Positions 34,641 through 41,661 of a stretch of DNA of 64,000 bases are shown here, piece by piece. This stretch comes from Proteobacteria bacterium SG_bin6. GTDB taxonomy: Bacteria; Pseudomonadota; Alphaproteobacteria; Sphingomonadales; Sphingomonadaceae. Made by a program: the position numbers and the translations under genes. Position 1 is the stretch's first letter. Each line of letters starts with the position of its first letter. The stretch lies in assembly GCA_002083435.1 (NCBI GenBank), contig LWDJ01000014.1:1-64000 (forward strand), given 5' to 3'. The notes beneath the pieces were generated by a model that made no database searches, was not told the origin of the DNA, and saw only the letters and a program-made list of their open reading frames with translations.

Positions 34641-34751
34641 GTTGCGCCTGGCTTCGACCCACCCCCGACCCCTCCCTTTCAGGGAGGGGAGTGGCTACAA
34701 CTCCTCTATAAAAGCCCCTCCCTGCAAGGGAGGGGTTGGGGTGGGTGGAAG
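34641..34751. repeat. palindromic direct repeat, copy 2 (upstream of the DUF559 gene)
   Basis: This is the second copy of the element at 34123, in the same orientation. Both inner hairpins are nearly perfect here (cccctccct-ttc-agggagggg and cccctccct-gca-agggagggg), and the outer arms pair over about 25 bases with one indel. It ends 7 bp upstream of the DUF559 start codon, so any promoter of that gene must lie inside the repeat or beyond it. Confidence 0.9.
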
Positions 34752-34782
34752 CGGCACGCGCCGCCCCACCAACATCAGCGCC

Positions 34783-34822
34783 AAAAAAAGGCGCGCCCGG
34801 ACCCATCGGCCCGGACGCCCCT
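34783..34822 (-). terminator. intrinsic terminator of hsp20
   Basis: On the minus strand, 22 bp after the hsp20 stop, an inverted repeat (gcgtccgg / ccgggcgc, with a G-U pair) is followed by seven T. This is a normal Rho-independent terminator and isolates hsp20 from the DUF559 cassette. Confidence 0.85.
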
Positions 34823-34844
34823 GTCGCACTTCAGGACCAAGCGG

Positions 34845-35294
34845 TTACGCCGGCTGTGCTTCCAGCACCGGGGCGGCGCCCGTCTTGATCTCGATCGTTT
34901 TCGGCTTCATCGCCTCGGGCACTTCGCGCACCAGGTCGATCACCAGCAGGCCGTCGGCGAGCCGCGCTTCCTCGACCCGGACGAAATCGGCGAGCTCGAA
35001 GCGCCGCTCGAAGCTGCGCGCGGCGATACCCAGGTGCAGGAACGCGCCCTGCGGTGCCTGATCGTCCTTCTTGCCCTTCACCAGCAGCAGGTTCTGCTGC
35101 GCCGTCACCTCGATCTCGCTCGACTGGAAACCGGCGACGGCGAGGGTGATGCGATAGTGATTCTCCGCCAGCCGTTCGAGGTTGAACGGCGGGTAATTCT
35201 CGGACTGCGCCTGGCGGGCGCTCGTCTCCAGCATGTCGAACAAACGGTCGAAGCCGATCGCCGAACGGCGATAGGGGGACAGATCGATACGCAT
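34845..35294 (-). CDS. Hsp20/IbpA-family small heat-shock protein
   Basis: The 149-residue protein has an alpha-crystallin domain (about 35-128; PPFNLERLAENHYRITLAVAGF, ALADGLL-type end) and the C-terminal I-x-I oligomerisation motif (KTIEIKTG, Ile134 and Ile136). The N-terminal SPYRRSAIGFDRLFDML is the IbpA-type opening. It binds unfolding proteins as a holdase. GGAGG lies 7 bases before the ATG, and an RpoH-type promoter sits about 90 bp upstream. It ends at a clear terminator. Confidence 0.93.
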   Translation of the reverse strand: MRIDLSPYRRSAIGFDRLFDMLETSARQAQSENYPPFNLERLAENHYRITLAVAGFQSSEIEVTAQQNLLLVKGKKDDQAPQGAFLHLGIAARSFERRFELADFVRVEEARLADGLLVIDLVREVPEAMKPKTIEIKTGAAPVLEAQPA

Positions 35295-35381
35295 ATAAAC
35301 TCCTCCAAATGAGCGTGTTTATGACTGGCCCGCATGAAGCGCGGCCGGTATCGCGGCCCGCATGGCACCGCGATGCGCCAA

Positions 35382-35409
35382 AGTTAGGAAGCGCCGAAAG
35401 CCGATCAAG
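35382..35409 (-). promoter_or_regulatory. RpoH (sigma-32) type promoter of hsp20
   Basis: On the minus strand CTTG (35409-35406), a 17-base spacer and CCTAACT (35388-35382) match the alphaproteobacterial RpoH consensus CTTG-N17/18-CYTATNT at all but one defined position. Transcription would start near 35375 and give a leader of about 80 bases before hsp20. Confidence 0.65.
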
Positions 35410-35754
35410 AGGGGAACGAAGCGAGGTGAAACAGCAAGCGCCCGGATCGCGGTTCAACGCAACCCGGGCGCCCTGCGTGACGATCGCTCGTCAGCCCCCT
35501 AGTGAACCGTTGCCACCGCCGTGTCCCTGCGTCGGTGGTAACTCCCCGAACCACGGCCATTTGCCTGTGTCTCAGTACCGTCGGTGCTAAGCCCTGCGGC
35601 GCCGCTTGTCATCGCTTGACCGCGTTCGCGTGCGCGATTGCCGCAGCCCTGTGGCCTATTGGCAACAACGCTGGCGGCAGTTGCCAGCGCGGTCCGCTCG
35701 CTCTACCTCGGCGGCCACGCCCAGGCCGGGCGGGCGGGGGGCGCGGAGACCAAC
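35410..35754. other. gene-free, hairpin-rich stretch upstream of lolCE
   Basis: No protein gene is supported here. Four hairpins can be drawn: gcgcccgg/ccgggcgc (35438-35471), tgacga/tcgtca with a 4-base loop (35478-35493), ttgccaccg/cggtggtaa (35510-35541, one mismatch) and cgctggc/gccagcg (35669-35689). The first three are consecutive within 105 bp, which suggests a structured RNA or a long leader. No signature of 6S, SRP, RNase P or tmRNA is present. Confidence 0.4.
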
Positions 35755-37005
35755 ATGTTCCTGTCGCGCTATGAGCGGATGATCGCGCGCCGCTATTTGC
35801 TGCCCGGCAAGGGCGAGGGGTTCATCTTCCTGGTCGCCGGGATCAGCTTGAGCGCGGTGATGCTCGGCGTCGCGGCGCTCGTCATCGTGATGAGCGTGAT
35901 GAACGGCTTCCGCGCCGAACTGTTCGACAAGATCGTGGGGCTGAACGGCCATGCGGTGATCCAGGGCTATGGCGGCCAGATCCGCGACTGGCGCGAGCTT
36001 GTGGCGCAGGCCAGAGCGACCCCCGGCGTGACCGAGGCGACCCCGCTGATCGAGCAGCCGCTGTTTTCCAGCTATAATGGCCGCGCCGAGCCGGTGCTGC
36101 TGCGTGGGCTGAGCCCTGCCGATCTGCTGGGCAACAAGGAAATCCGCGCCGGGGTGCTGAACGGCGATCTCCGCGGCATCACCCCCGGCAGCAACCGCAT
36201 CGCGATCGGATCGCGGCTCGCCCAGGCACTCGGCGCGGATGTCGGCAGCGAGATTTCGCTGATCAGTCCGCAGGGGCAGACGACGCCGTTCGGCACGGTG
36301 CCCCGGATCGTGTCGTACACGGTGGGCGCGATCTTCGAGGTTGGCGTCTATGATTATGACAAGGCCTATGTGCTGATGCCGCTCGCCGACGCGCAGACCT
36401 TGCTGATGCTGGGCGACAGCGTCGGCGTGATCGAGCTGCGCACCACCGACGCGGACCGGGTGCAGCAAATCCTGGCGCCGCTGGCGCGCAAGGTCGGTCG
36501 CCGCGCGGTACTGTCCGACTGGCGCCAGCTCAATTCGCAGCTGTTCGAGGCGCTGGAGGTGGAGCGCGTCGCGATGTTCACCGTGCTCTCGATCATCATC
36601 ATCGTCGCGGTGTTCAACATCCTGTCGTCGCTGATCATGCTGGTGCGCGCCAAGACGCGCGACATCGCGATCCTGCGCACGATGGGCGCGACGCGCGCCG
36701 GGATGCTGCGCATCTTCATGACGGTGGGCACCGTGATCGGGGTGCTGGGGATGATCGCCGGGGTGGCGCTGGGCTTCGTGTTCCTCGCCTTCCGCCAGAA
36801 TGTGGTGGTCGCGATCCAGATGCTGACCGGGCAAAATCTGTGGGATCCGCAGATTCGCTTCCTCACCGAGCTGCCCTCCAAACCCAACCCGGTCGAGGTG
36901 ACGGTGATCGCCTTGATGGCGCTGGTGCTGAGCTTCCTCGCAACGCTGTACCCCGCGCTTCGGGCCGCGAACACCGATCCGGTGCAGGTGCTGCGCTATG
37001 AGTGA
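35755..37005 (+). CDS. lipoprotein-releasing ABC transporter permease (LolC/LolE)
   Basis: The 416-residue protein starts with the LolC/E opening (FLSRYERMIARRYLLPGKGEGFIFLVAGIS), a first membrane helix, a large periplasmic domain (about 50-270) and three further helices, with AKTRDIAILRTMGATRAGMLRIF typical of the coupling region. With LolD it extracts lipoproteins from the inner membrane for LolA. Alphaproteobacteria usually have a single LolCE-type permease, so I do not choose between C and E. GGAGA lies 6 bases before the ATG. It overlaps lolD by 8 bp. Confidence 0.93.
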   Translation: MFLSRYERMIARRYLLPGKGEGFIFLVAGISLSAVMLGVAALVIVMSVMNGFRAELFDKIVGLNGHAVIQGYGGQIRDWRELVAQARATPGVTEATPLIEQPLFSSYNGRAEPVLLRGLSPADLLGNKEIRAGVLNGDLRGITPGSNRIAIGSRLAQALGADVGSEISLISPQGQTTPFGTVPRIVSYTVGAIFEVGVYDYDKAYVLMPLADAQTLLMLGDSVGVIELRTTDADRVQQILAPLARKVGRRAVLSDWRQLNSQLFEALEVERVAMFTVLSIIIIVAVFNILSSLIMLVRAKTRDIAILRTMGATRAGMLRIFMTVGTVIGVLGMIAGVALGFVFLAFRQNVVVAIQMLTGQNLWDPQIRFLTELPSKPNPVEVTVIALMALVLSFLATLYPALRAANTDPVQVLRYE

Positions 37006-37669
37006 GGTGTTGCGCGTCGCGGGGCTCACCCGCAGCTTCACCCAGGGCGGGGTGACGATCGAGGTGCTGCGCGGGGTCGATCTGGCGGTCGCCGCCGGTG
37101 AGATCGTCGCGTTGCTCGGCCCCTCGGGATCGGGCAAATCGACGCTGCTCCAGGCGGTCGGCCTGCTCGAGGGGGGCTTTGGCGGCTCGATCATGATCGC
37201 GGGTGAGGAGGCAAGCCAGCTCGACGCGCATGGCCGCACCATCCTGCGGCGCGATCGGCTGGGCTTCGTCTATCAGTTCCACCATCTGCTCCCCGATTTC
37301 AGCGCGGCGGAGAATGTCGTGCTGCCGCAGCTGATCGGCGGGGTGCCGCCGGGCGAGGCCGAGGCACGGGCGGCCGATCTGCTCGCCAAGCTCGGGCTCG
37401 GACACCGGCTGACGCACCGGCCGAGCCAGCTTTCGGGCGGCGAGCAGCAGCGCGTCGCGGTCGCCCGCGCGCTCGCCAACCGCCCGGCGCTGGTGCTCGC
37501 CGACGAGCCCACCGGCAATCTCGACGAGGCGACCGCCGACATCGTTCTCGCCGAACTGCTGCGGCTGGTGCGCGAACAGGGCTCGGCCGCGCTGATTGCC
37601 ACCCATAATGAGCGGCTCGCGGCCCAGATGGACCGGGTGGTGCGGCTGCATGAGGGGAGACTGGCATGA
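36998..37669 (+). CDS. lolD: lipoprotein-releasing ABC transporter ATPase LolD
   Basis: The 223-residue ATPase has Walker A GPSGSGKST, the Q-loop segment YQFHHLLPDFSAAENV, signature LSGGEQQRVAVARAL, Walker B LVLADEPTGNLD and the H-loop ATHNE. It powers LolCE. Its ATG lies inside the 3' end of the permease gene and its stop overlaps the next start, so the operon is translationally coupled. Confidence 0.95.
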   Translation: MSEVLRVAGLTRSFTQGGVTIEVLRGVDLAVAAGEIVALLGPSGSGKSTLLQAVGLLEGGFGGSIMIAGEEASQLDAHGRTILRRDRLGFVYQFHHLLPDFSAAENVVLPQLIGGVPPGEAEARAADLLAKLGLGHRLTHRPSQLSGGEQQRVAVARALANRPALVLADEPTGNLDEATADIVLAELLRLVREQGSAALIATHNERLAAQMDRVVRLHEGRLA

Positions 37670-38265
37670 GCTGGACGCACACGCCGACGCTGACCGGGCG
37701 CCACGTGACGCTGCGCCCGCTCCAGTTCGAGGACGCGCCCGCACTCGGTGCCGCCGCCGCCGATGGCGGGCTGACCGAGCTGTTCTTCGCCAATGTGATG
37801 ACTTTCAACGATCCGCCCGCGGCGGTCGCGGCGATGCTGAAGGAGCGCGATCATGGCCGCGCGATGCCCTTCACCGTCGAAACCCCGGCCGGGGCGGTGG
37901 TCGGCTGCACCCGGTTCATGCGGATGAGCCGTCAGCACAAGCGCGTCGAGATCGGCGGCACTTTCTATGCCCGCTCGGTCCAGCGCACGGGCCTCAATAC
38001 CGAGGCCAAGCTGCTGCTCCTCACCCATGCGTTCGAGGCGCTGGGGTGCAGTGTCGTCCAGATCCGCACCGATTGGTTCAACAAGCGCAGCCAGCGCGCG
38101 ATCGAGCGGCTGGGCGCCAAGCGCGACGGAGTATTGCGCAACCACCAGCTGATGCCCGACGGGCGCTTGCGCGATCTCGTCGTTTATTCGATCATCGCCG
38201 GCGAATGGCCCGGGGTGCGGCAGAACCTTCAGTTCCTGCTCGCGCGGGGCGAGGGGGAACGATGA
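37666..38265 (+). CDS. GNAT-family N-acetyltransferase
   Basis: The 199-residue protein is of the RimJ/RimL-like GNAT type: GRHVTLRPLQFEDAPALGAAA at the start, a FTVETPAGAVVGCTRFM strand, the acetyl-CoA region TGLNTEAKLLLLTHAFEALG and VQIRTDWFNKRSQRAIERLGAKRDGVLRNH near the end. Substrates of such enzymes range from protein N termini to small molecules, so none is named. It overlaps lolD and gpx by four bases at each end. Confidence 0.85.
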   Translation: MSWTHTPTLTGRHVTLRPLQFEDAPALGAAAADGGLTELFFANVMTFNDPPAAVAAMLKERDHGRAMPFTVETPAGAVVGCTRFMRMSRQHKRVEIGGTFYARSVQRTGLNTEAKLLLLTHAFEALGCSVVQIRTDWFNKRSQRAIERLGAKRDGVLRNHQLMPDGRLRDLVVYSIIAGEWPGVRQNLQFLLARGEGER

Positions 38266-38735
38266 TCGCCACGCACCAAGTTCGCCGCCCGGATGGCAGC
38301 CTGCAGCGGCTGGCCGATTATGTGGGCCAGGTGCTGCTCATCGTCAACACCGCGTCGCAATGCGGCTTCACCCCGCAATATGCCGGGCTCGAGGCATTGT
38401 GGCGGCGCTACCGCGAGCGCGGCTTCGCGGTGCTTGGTTTCCCGTGCAACCAGTTCGGTGCGCAGGAGCCGGGATCGGCCGAGGAGATCGCGAGCTTCTG
38501 CTCGCTGACCTACGATGTCAGCTTCCCGATGTTCGCCAAGATCGAGGTGAACGGGGCGGGGGCGGACCCGTTGTACAAGGCGCTGAAGGCGTCGGCCCCG
38601 GGGCTGCTCGGCAGCCGATCGATCAAGTGGAATTTCACCAAGTTCCTGGTCGATCGCGAAGGCAAGGTCGTGCGCCGCTATGGCCCGCAGGTGAAGCCGG
38701 AGACGCTGGAGCAGGACATCGAGGCGCTGTTATAG
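38262..38735 (+). CDS. glutathione peroxidase-family thiol peroxidase
   Basis: The 157-residue protein has the glutathione peroxidase motifs NTASQCGFTPQYAGLEALW (peroxidatic Cys in place of selenocysteine), GFPCNQFGAQEPGS and the WNFTKFLVDREGKVVRRYGP segment. Cys-type members usually take electrons from thioredoxin. It reduces peroxides in the cytosol (no signal peptide). Its ATG overlaps the GNAT stop, and its last six bases overlap the convergent DUF481 gene. Confidence 0.93.
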   Translation: MIATHQVRRPDGSLQRLADYVGQVLLIVNTASQCGFTPQYAGLEALWRRYRERGFAVLGFPCNQFGAQEPGSAEEIASFCSLTYDVSFPMFAKIEVNGAGADPLYKALKASAPGLLGSRSIKWNFTKFLVDREGKVVRRYGPQVKPETLEQDIEALL

Positions 38736-39674
38736 CTTATAGACCAAGCTCGCTCGGCTTACGGAGCCGTTGGTGCTCACCCCGCGCAGCCGATCATCCT
38801 CGGCGCGATATTCAAAGGAAACGCGGAGCGCGAGCTTGTCGGACAATTTGCTGTCGAGCGTCGAATTCAGCACCCCGCTGCTCGATCCCGCTTCATAGAA
38901 CAGCGCCACCCGCTGGCCGAATTCGAGCCGTGGCGACAATTGCCAGCCCAGATCAAGGGTACCGCGCGCGGCGATCCGCGCGCTGTCGTCGGTTGGCGTC
39001 ACGGTGCGGCGCAGCGCCGGTCCGCCCTCGACCGCCAACCGCAGCCGCTCGGCCGCCACCAGCTTCAACCCGCCGCCCACGCCTGTCGTATAGCGCTCGT
39101 CATAACCCAGGGTCGGATCGCGCTCGAATTGGGCAAGGCCAAAGGCGTAAGCTCGTTTCGACAACGTATAGCGCGGCTGCCACAGCGCGGTCATCCGCTC
39201 GGCGGTCCGCGCCCCGGCCGCCGACTGCACCTCGGCGCGCAGAAAAAGCTTGTGCGTCCAGTTGATCCCGCGGCGCTCCAGATCCGCGCTCGTGATCAAT
39301 CCCAGGCTGTTGACCGGCCCGGTCGCGAGCGTCGCGCCGAATTCGAGCTGGCCGTGCCATTCGGCATACCAGGGCGCCTCTGCGAGCCGCGCTTGCTCGG
39401 CCTGCTGCTTGGCGGCGGCGCGGTCGGCCCGGGCGCGCTGTTGCTCCACGCGCAGCGTCGCGAGCGCGGGTGCGAGATCAGGCCGCGCCTTCGCCGCGTA
39501 GTCGATCATCTTGTCGACCGCGACATCGTCATCCGCGGCGATCGCTGAGTCGATCATCGCGCGGATCTCGGGCGGGATGGGGGTGGGCTGGGCTGGCGCC
39601 TCGACCGCGACGATCATCGCGGCCGCCGATAGGGCAGGGGAGAGAGTCGTGCCATCCCGGTATGCTAGCGGCAA
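38730..39674 (-). CDS. DUF481 (YdiY-type) outer-membrane protein
   Basis: The 314-residue product has a signal-like N terminus (LSAAAMIVAVEAPAQPTP), a helical segment with a coiled-coil region (RVEQQRARADRAAAKQQAEQARLAEA, about 76-101) and a C-terminal beta-rich domain (about 102-314) that begins WHGQLEFGATLATGPVNSLGL and ends with an aromatic-terminated strand (SRASLVYKL). This fits the DUF481 family of salt-inducible outer-membrane barrels. The precise function is unknown. It is convergent with gpx and overlaps it by 6 bp. Confidence 0.8.
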   Translation of the reverse strand: MPLAYRDGTTLSPALSAAAMIVAVEAPAQPTPIPPEIRAMIDSAIAADDDVAVDKMIDYAAKARPDLAPALATLRVEQQRARADRAAAKQQAEQARLAEAPWYAEWHGQLEFGATLATGPVNSLGLITSADLERRGINWTHKLFLRAEVQSAAGARTAERMTALWQPRYTLSKRAYAFGLAQFERDPTLGYDERYTTGVGGGLKLVAAERLRLAVEGGPALRRTVTPTDDSARIAARGTLDLGWQLSPRLEFGQRVALFYEAGSSSGVLNSTLDSKLSDKLALRVSFEYRAEDDRLRGVSTNGSVSRASLVYKL

Positions 39675-39707
39675 AATCGGTGGCTTGTCGCGACCTTTGC
39701 GACTTAT

Positions 39708-40139
39708 TCACCCCGTCACTACCGCGCCCGCCGGGTGATGCTTGTCGAGATGGCGTTTGATGATCCGCAGGTTGCGGGTGTTCGATCGGAAGAAGAAATC
39801 GGGGATCGCGCCGACGAACGGGATCAGCCCGAGTGCGAAATCGAGCCCGACATTGCCCATCATCCGCGCGATCTGGAAGCGCGACATGCCAAGGTTGCGC
39901 GCCTCCCACACGATCCACCCGCCGAGCAGCGCCGCGACGACATCGCCGGCGACCGGCACGAAATCGAGCAGCACGTCGAGGCCAATCGGTCGGTTGATGC
40001 CGGGGATCACCACCAGCCGTTCGAGCACGCGCTCCATTCCCTCGACGCGCGCGCGCACCGCGGCGGGGTCGCGCGACAAGTTCGCCGCGGTGGCGAAGCG
40101 GTCGAACAATTCGGGGTCGATGCGGGCTTGGCGGGGCAT
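39708..40139 (-). CDS. DUF4112 membrane protein
   Basis: The 143-residue protein contains the DUF4112 core: LERLVVIPGINRPIGLDVLLDFVPVAGDVVAALLGGWIV, then MMGNVGLDFALGLIPFVGAIPDFFFRSNTRNLRII. It has about two membrane-associated hydrophobic segments. No function is established for the family. The ATG at 40139 follows the stop of the neighbouring binding-protein gene by 5 bp, so the two may be co-transcribed. Confidence 0.85.
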   Translation of the reverse strand: MPRQARIDPELFDRFATAANLSRDPAAVRARVEGMERVLERLVVIPGINRPIGLDVLLDFVPVAGDVVAALLGGWIVWEARNLGMSRFQIARMMGNVGLDFALGLIPFVGAIPDFFFRSNTRNLRIIKRHLDKHHPAGAVVTG

Positions 40140-40144
40140 GGCTG

Positions 40145-41605
40145 TTATCTCGGTTCGCGTCTCAGCTGGTTCAACGGGTGCCAGCCGCGCGCGTTCCCCT
40201 GCCAGCGCGCCAGACGCAACGATACCGCCGCCCAGCGCAGCGGCCGGGCGAGCGGGATGAAGCACTGGTCGGCGGCGATCAGCCCATCAGCCGCCGCGAT
40301 CTCCGCCGCGCGGCTGGACATGTCGTTCGCGTCGCGCGCCGCGATCAGCCGGGCGGCCGCCTCGTCGCTCGTCACCGGGCAGGCGGTCGAAAGATACCAG
40401 CGCGCGCTGTCGTAAGGAGCGATCGCGTCGATCAGCTGCAAATCGGCCGGAGCGGTGGCGGGCACGCGCACCAGCGTCACGCCGATCGCGCGCAGCGACG
40501 CGCCGACAAAGCCGAACAGCAGGTTCGCCCCCGGCCCCTGCGGCAAAGCGATCCGCACCACCGGCGCCTCGCCGCCATGGGCCGCACGCCAGCCGGCGAC
40601 GCGCTGGCGAGCCTCGGCGCGCCGGGCGCCCGCATCGGTCACCACCCAGCTGGCGAGCGCCGGCGGGTTCGCCGAGTCGAGCCGATCGGGCAATATCTGC
40701 TCCGCCGGCGCCCAGTCGTCGGCGAAGGCGGCGGTGAAGGCGGCGCGGTCGATCGCTTCGGCGAGCGCCGCGCGGTTGGCGGCCTCGCTCAGAAACCCCT
40801 CGCGCGAGACGATGGCGAGGCCGAACAGCCCGGCGGGGAGATCGAGCCGGAAATTGGCGGGCGCGATCCCCGCCGCGCGCGCGATCGGCAGATCGAGGAA
40901 GCTGCCGCCCGTCACCAGATCGGACTGGCCGGCGCGGAACCGGGCGAGCGCGCGCGCGGCCCGTTCCCCAGTCAGCAGCACATTCTCCTCGGGGCTCGGT
41001 GTATCGCCATCGGCGGCGCGCACCGGATCGAACACCGGCTTCAACAGCACGAAGCCACCCCCCGCGCGGCTGGCGCGATAGGGGCCAGTGCCGCCGGGCG
41101 GCCGCTGGCGGACGATGCCGAGTTCGGGCTGGGCGAACAGATTGAGCAGATCGGGGCGCGGCCGCTTCAGCCGCACCTCGATCACCTGCGGCGTCATCTC
41201 GACGATCTCGTCGATGGCGGTGAGATAGGGGGCGAGCGGGTTGCGCGAGCCGGGGCTACGCTGGCGATCGAGTGCAGCGATCACTTCAGCGGCGGTGATG
41301 CGCTTGCCGCCTGGCCATTCGGCCTCGCGGAGGCGGAAGACATAGCTCGCGCCGTCATCGAGCACGGTCCAGCGCTCGGCGAGCCCCGGGGCGACGCGGC
41401 CCTGCGCGTCGAAGCGCACAAGCCCTTGCGCGATCGAATCGCGGAGCAAGCGCGCCGGCGTGTCGAGCGGACGGCGGGCGGGGTCGATCAGTTCGGGCGC
41501 GCCGCCGATCGCGCTCACCACCACCGGCCCCTGATCGGGCCGCCGGTTGCACCCGCCGAGCAGGGCAAGGCCGGCGAGGCAGGCGAACGTCAGCGAGCGC
41601 GGCAT
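40145..41605 (-). CDS. peptide/nickel-type ABC substrate-binding lipoprotein
   Basis: The 486-residue protein has a lipoprotein signal ending LLGGC (Cys19) and an SBP_bac_5 (oligopeptide/nickel-binding, cluster C) domain with the DPARRPLDTPARLLRDSIAQGLVRF opening, GLAERWTVLDDGASYVFRLRE and EVRLKRPRPDLLNLFAQPELGIV. No permease or ATPase gene is beside it, so either it works with a transporter encoded elsewhere or has another role. A four-residue run GGTG follows the usual position of the domain hinge. The upstream open frame is ignored because the lipobox fixes the start. Confidence 0.8.
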   Translation of the reverse strand: MPRSLTFACLAGLALLGGCNRRPDQGPVVVSAIGGAPELIDPARRPLDTPARLLRDSIAQGLVRFDAQGRVAPGLAERWTVLDDGASYVFRLREAEWPGGKRITAAEVIAALDRQRSPGSRNPLAPYLTAIDEIVEMTPQVIEVRLKRPRPDLLNLFAQPELGIVRQRPPGGTGPYRASRAGGGFVLLKPVFDPVRAADGDTPSPEENVLLTGERAARALARFRAGQSDLVTGGSFLDLPIARAAGIAPANFRLDLPAGLFGLAIVSREGFLSEAANRAALAEAIDRAAFTAAFADDWAPAEQILPDRLDSANPPALASWVVTDAGARRAEARQRVAGWRAAHGGEAPVVRIALPQGPGANLLFGFVGASLRAIGVTLVRVPATAPADLQLIDAIAPYDSARWYLSTACPVTSDEAAARLIAARDANDMSSRAAEIAAADGLIAADQCFIPLARPLRWAAVSLRLARWQGNARGWHPLNQLRREPR

Positions 41606-41661
41606 GGCCGCCTTATGGCAAGCGGGCGGGGCGGGGGCCAGCCTCCTTCGCGCCGCCCGGC

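Noticed and set aside
34123..34751. A classical REP-RAYT element
   Set aside because: The gene between the repeats is a DUF559 nuclease, not a Y1-type tyrosine transposase, and no HUH motif is visible.
35438..35700. A known housekeeping RNA (6S, SRP, RNase P or tmRNA) upstream of lolCE
   Set aside because: The conserved core sequences of these RNAs could not be found; only generic hairpins are visible.
38262..38735. Selenocysteine in the glutathione peroxidase
   Set aside because: The peroxidatic residue is encoded by TGC, an ordinary Cys codon.
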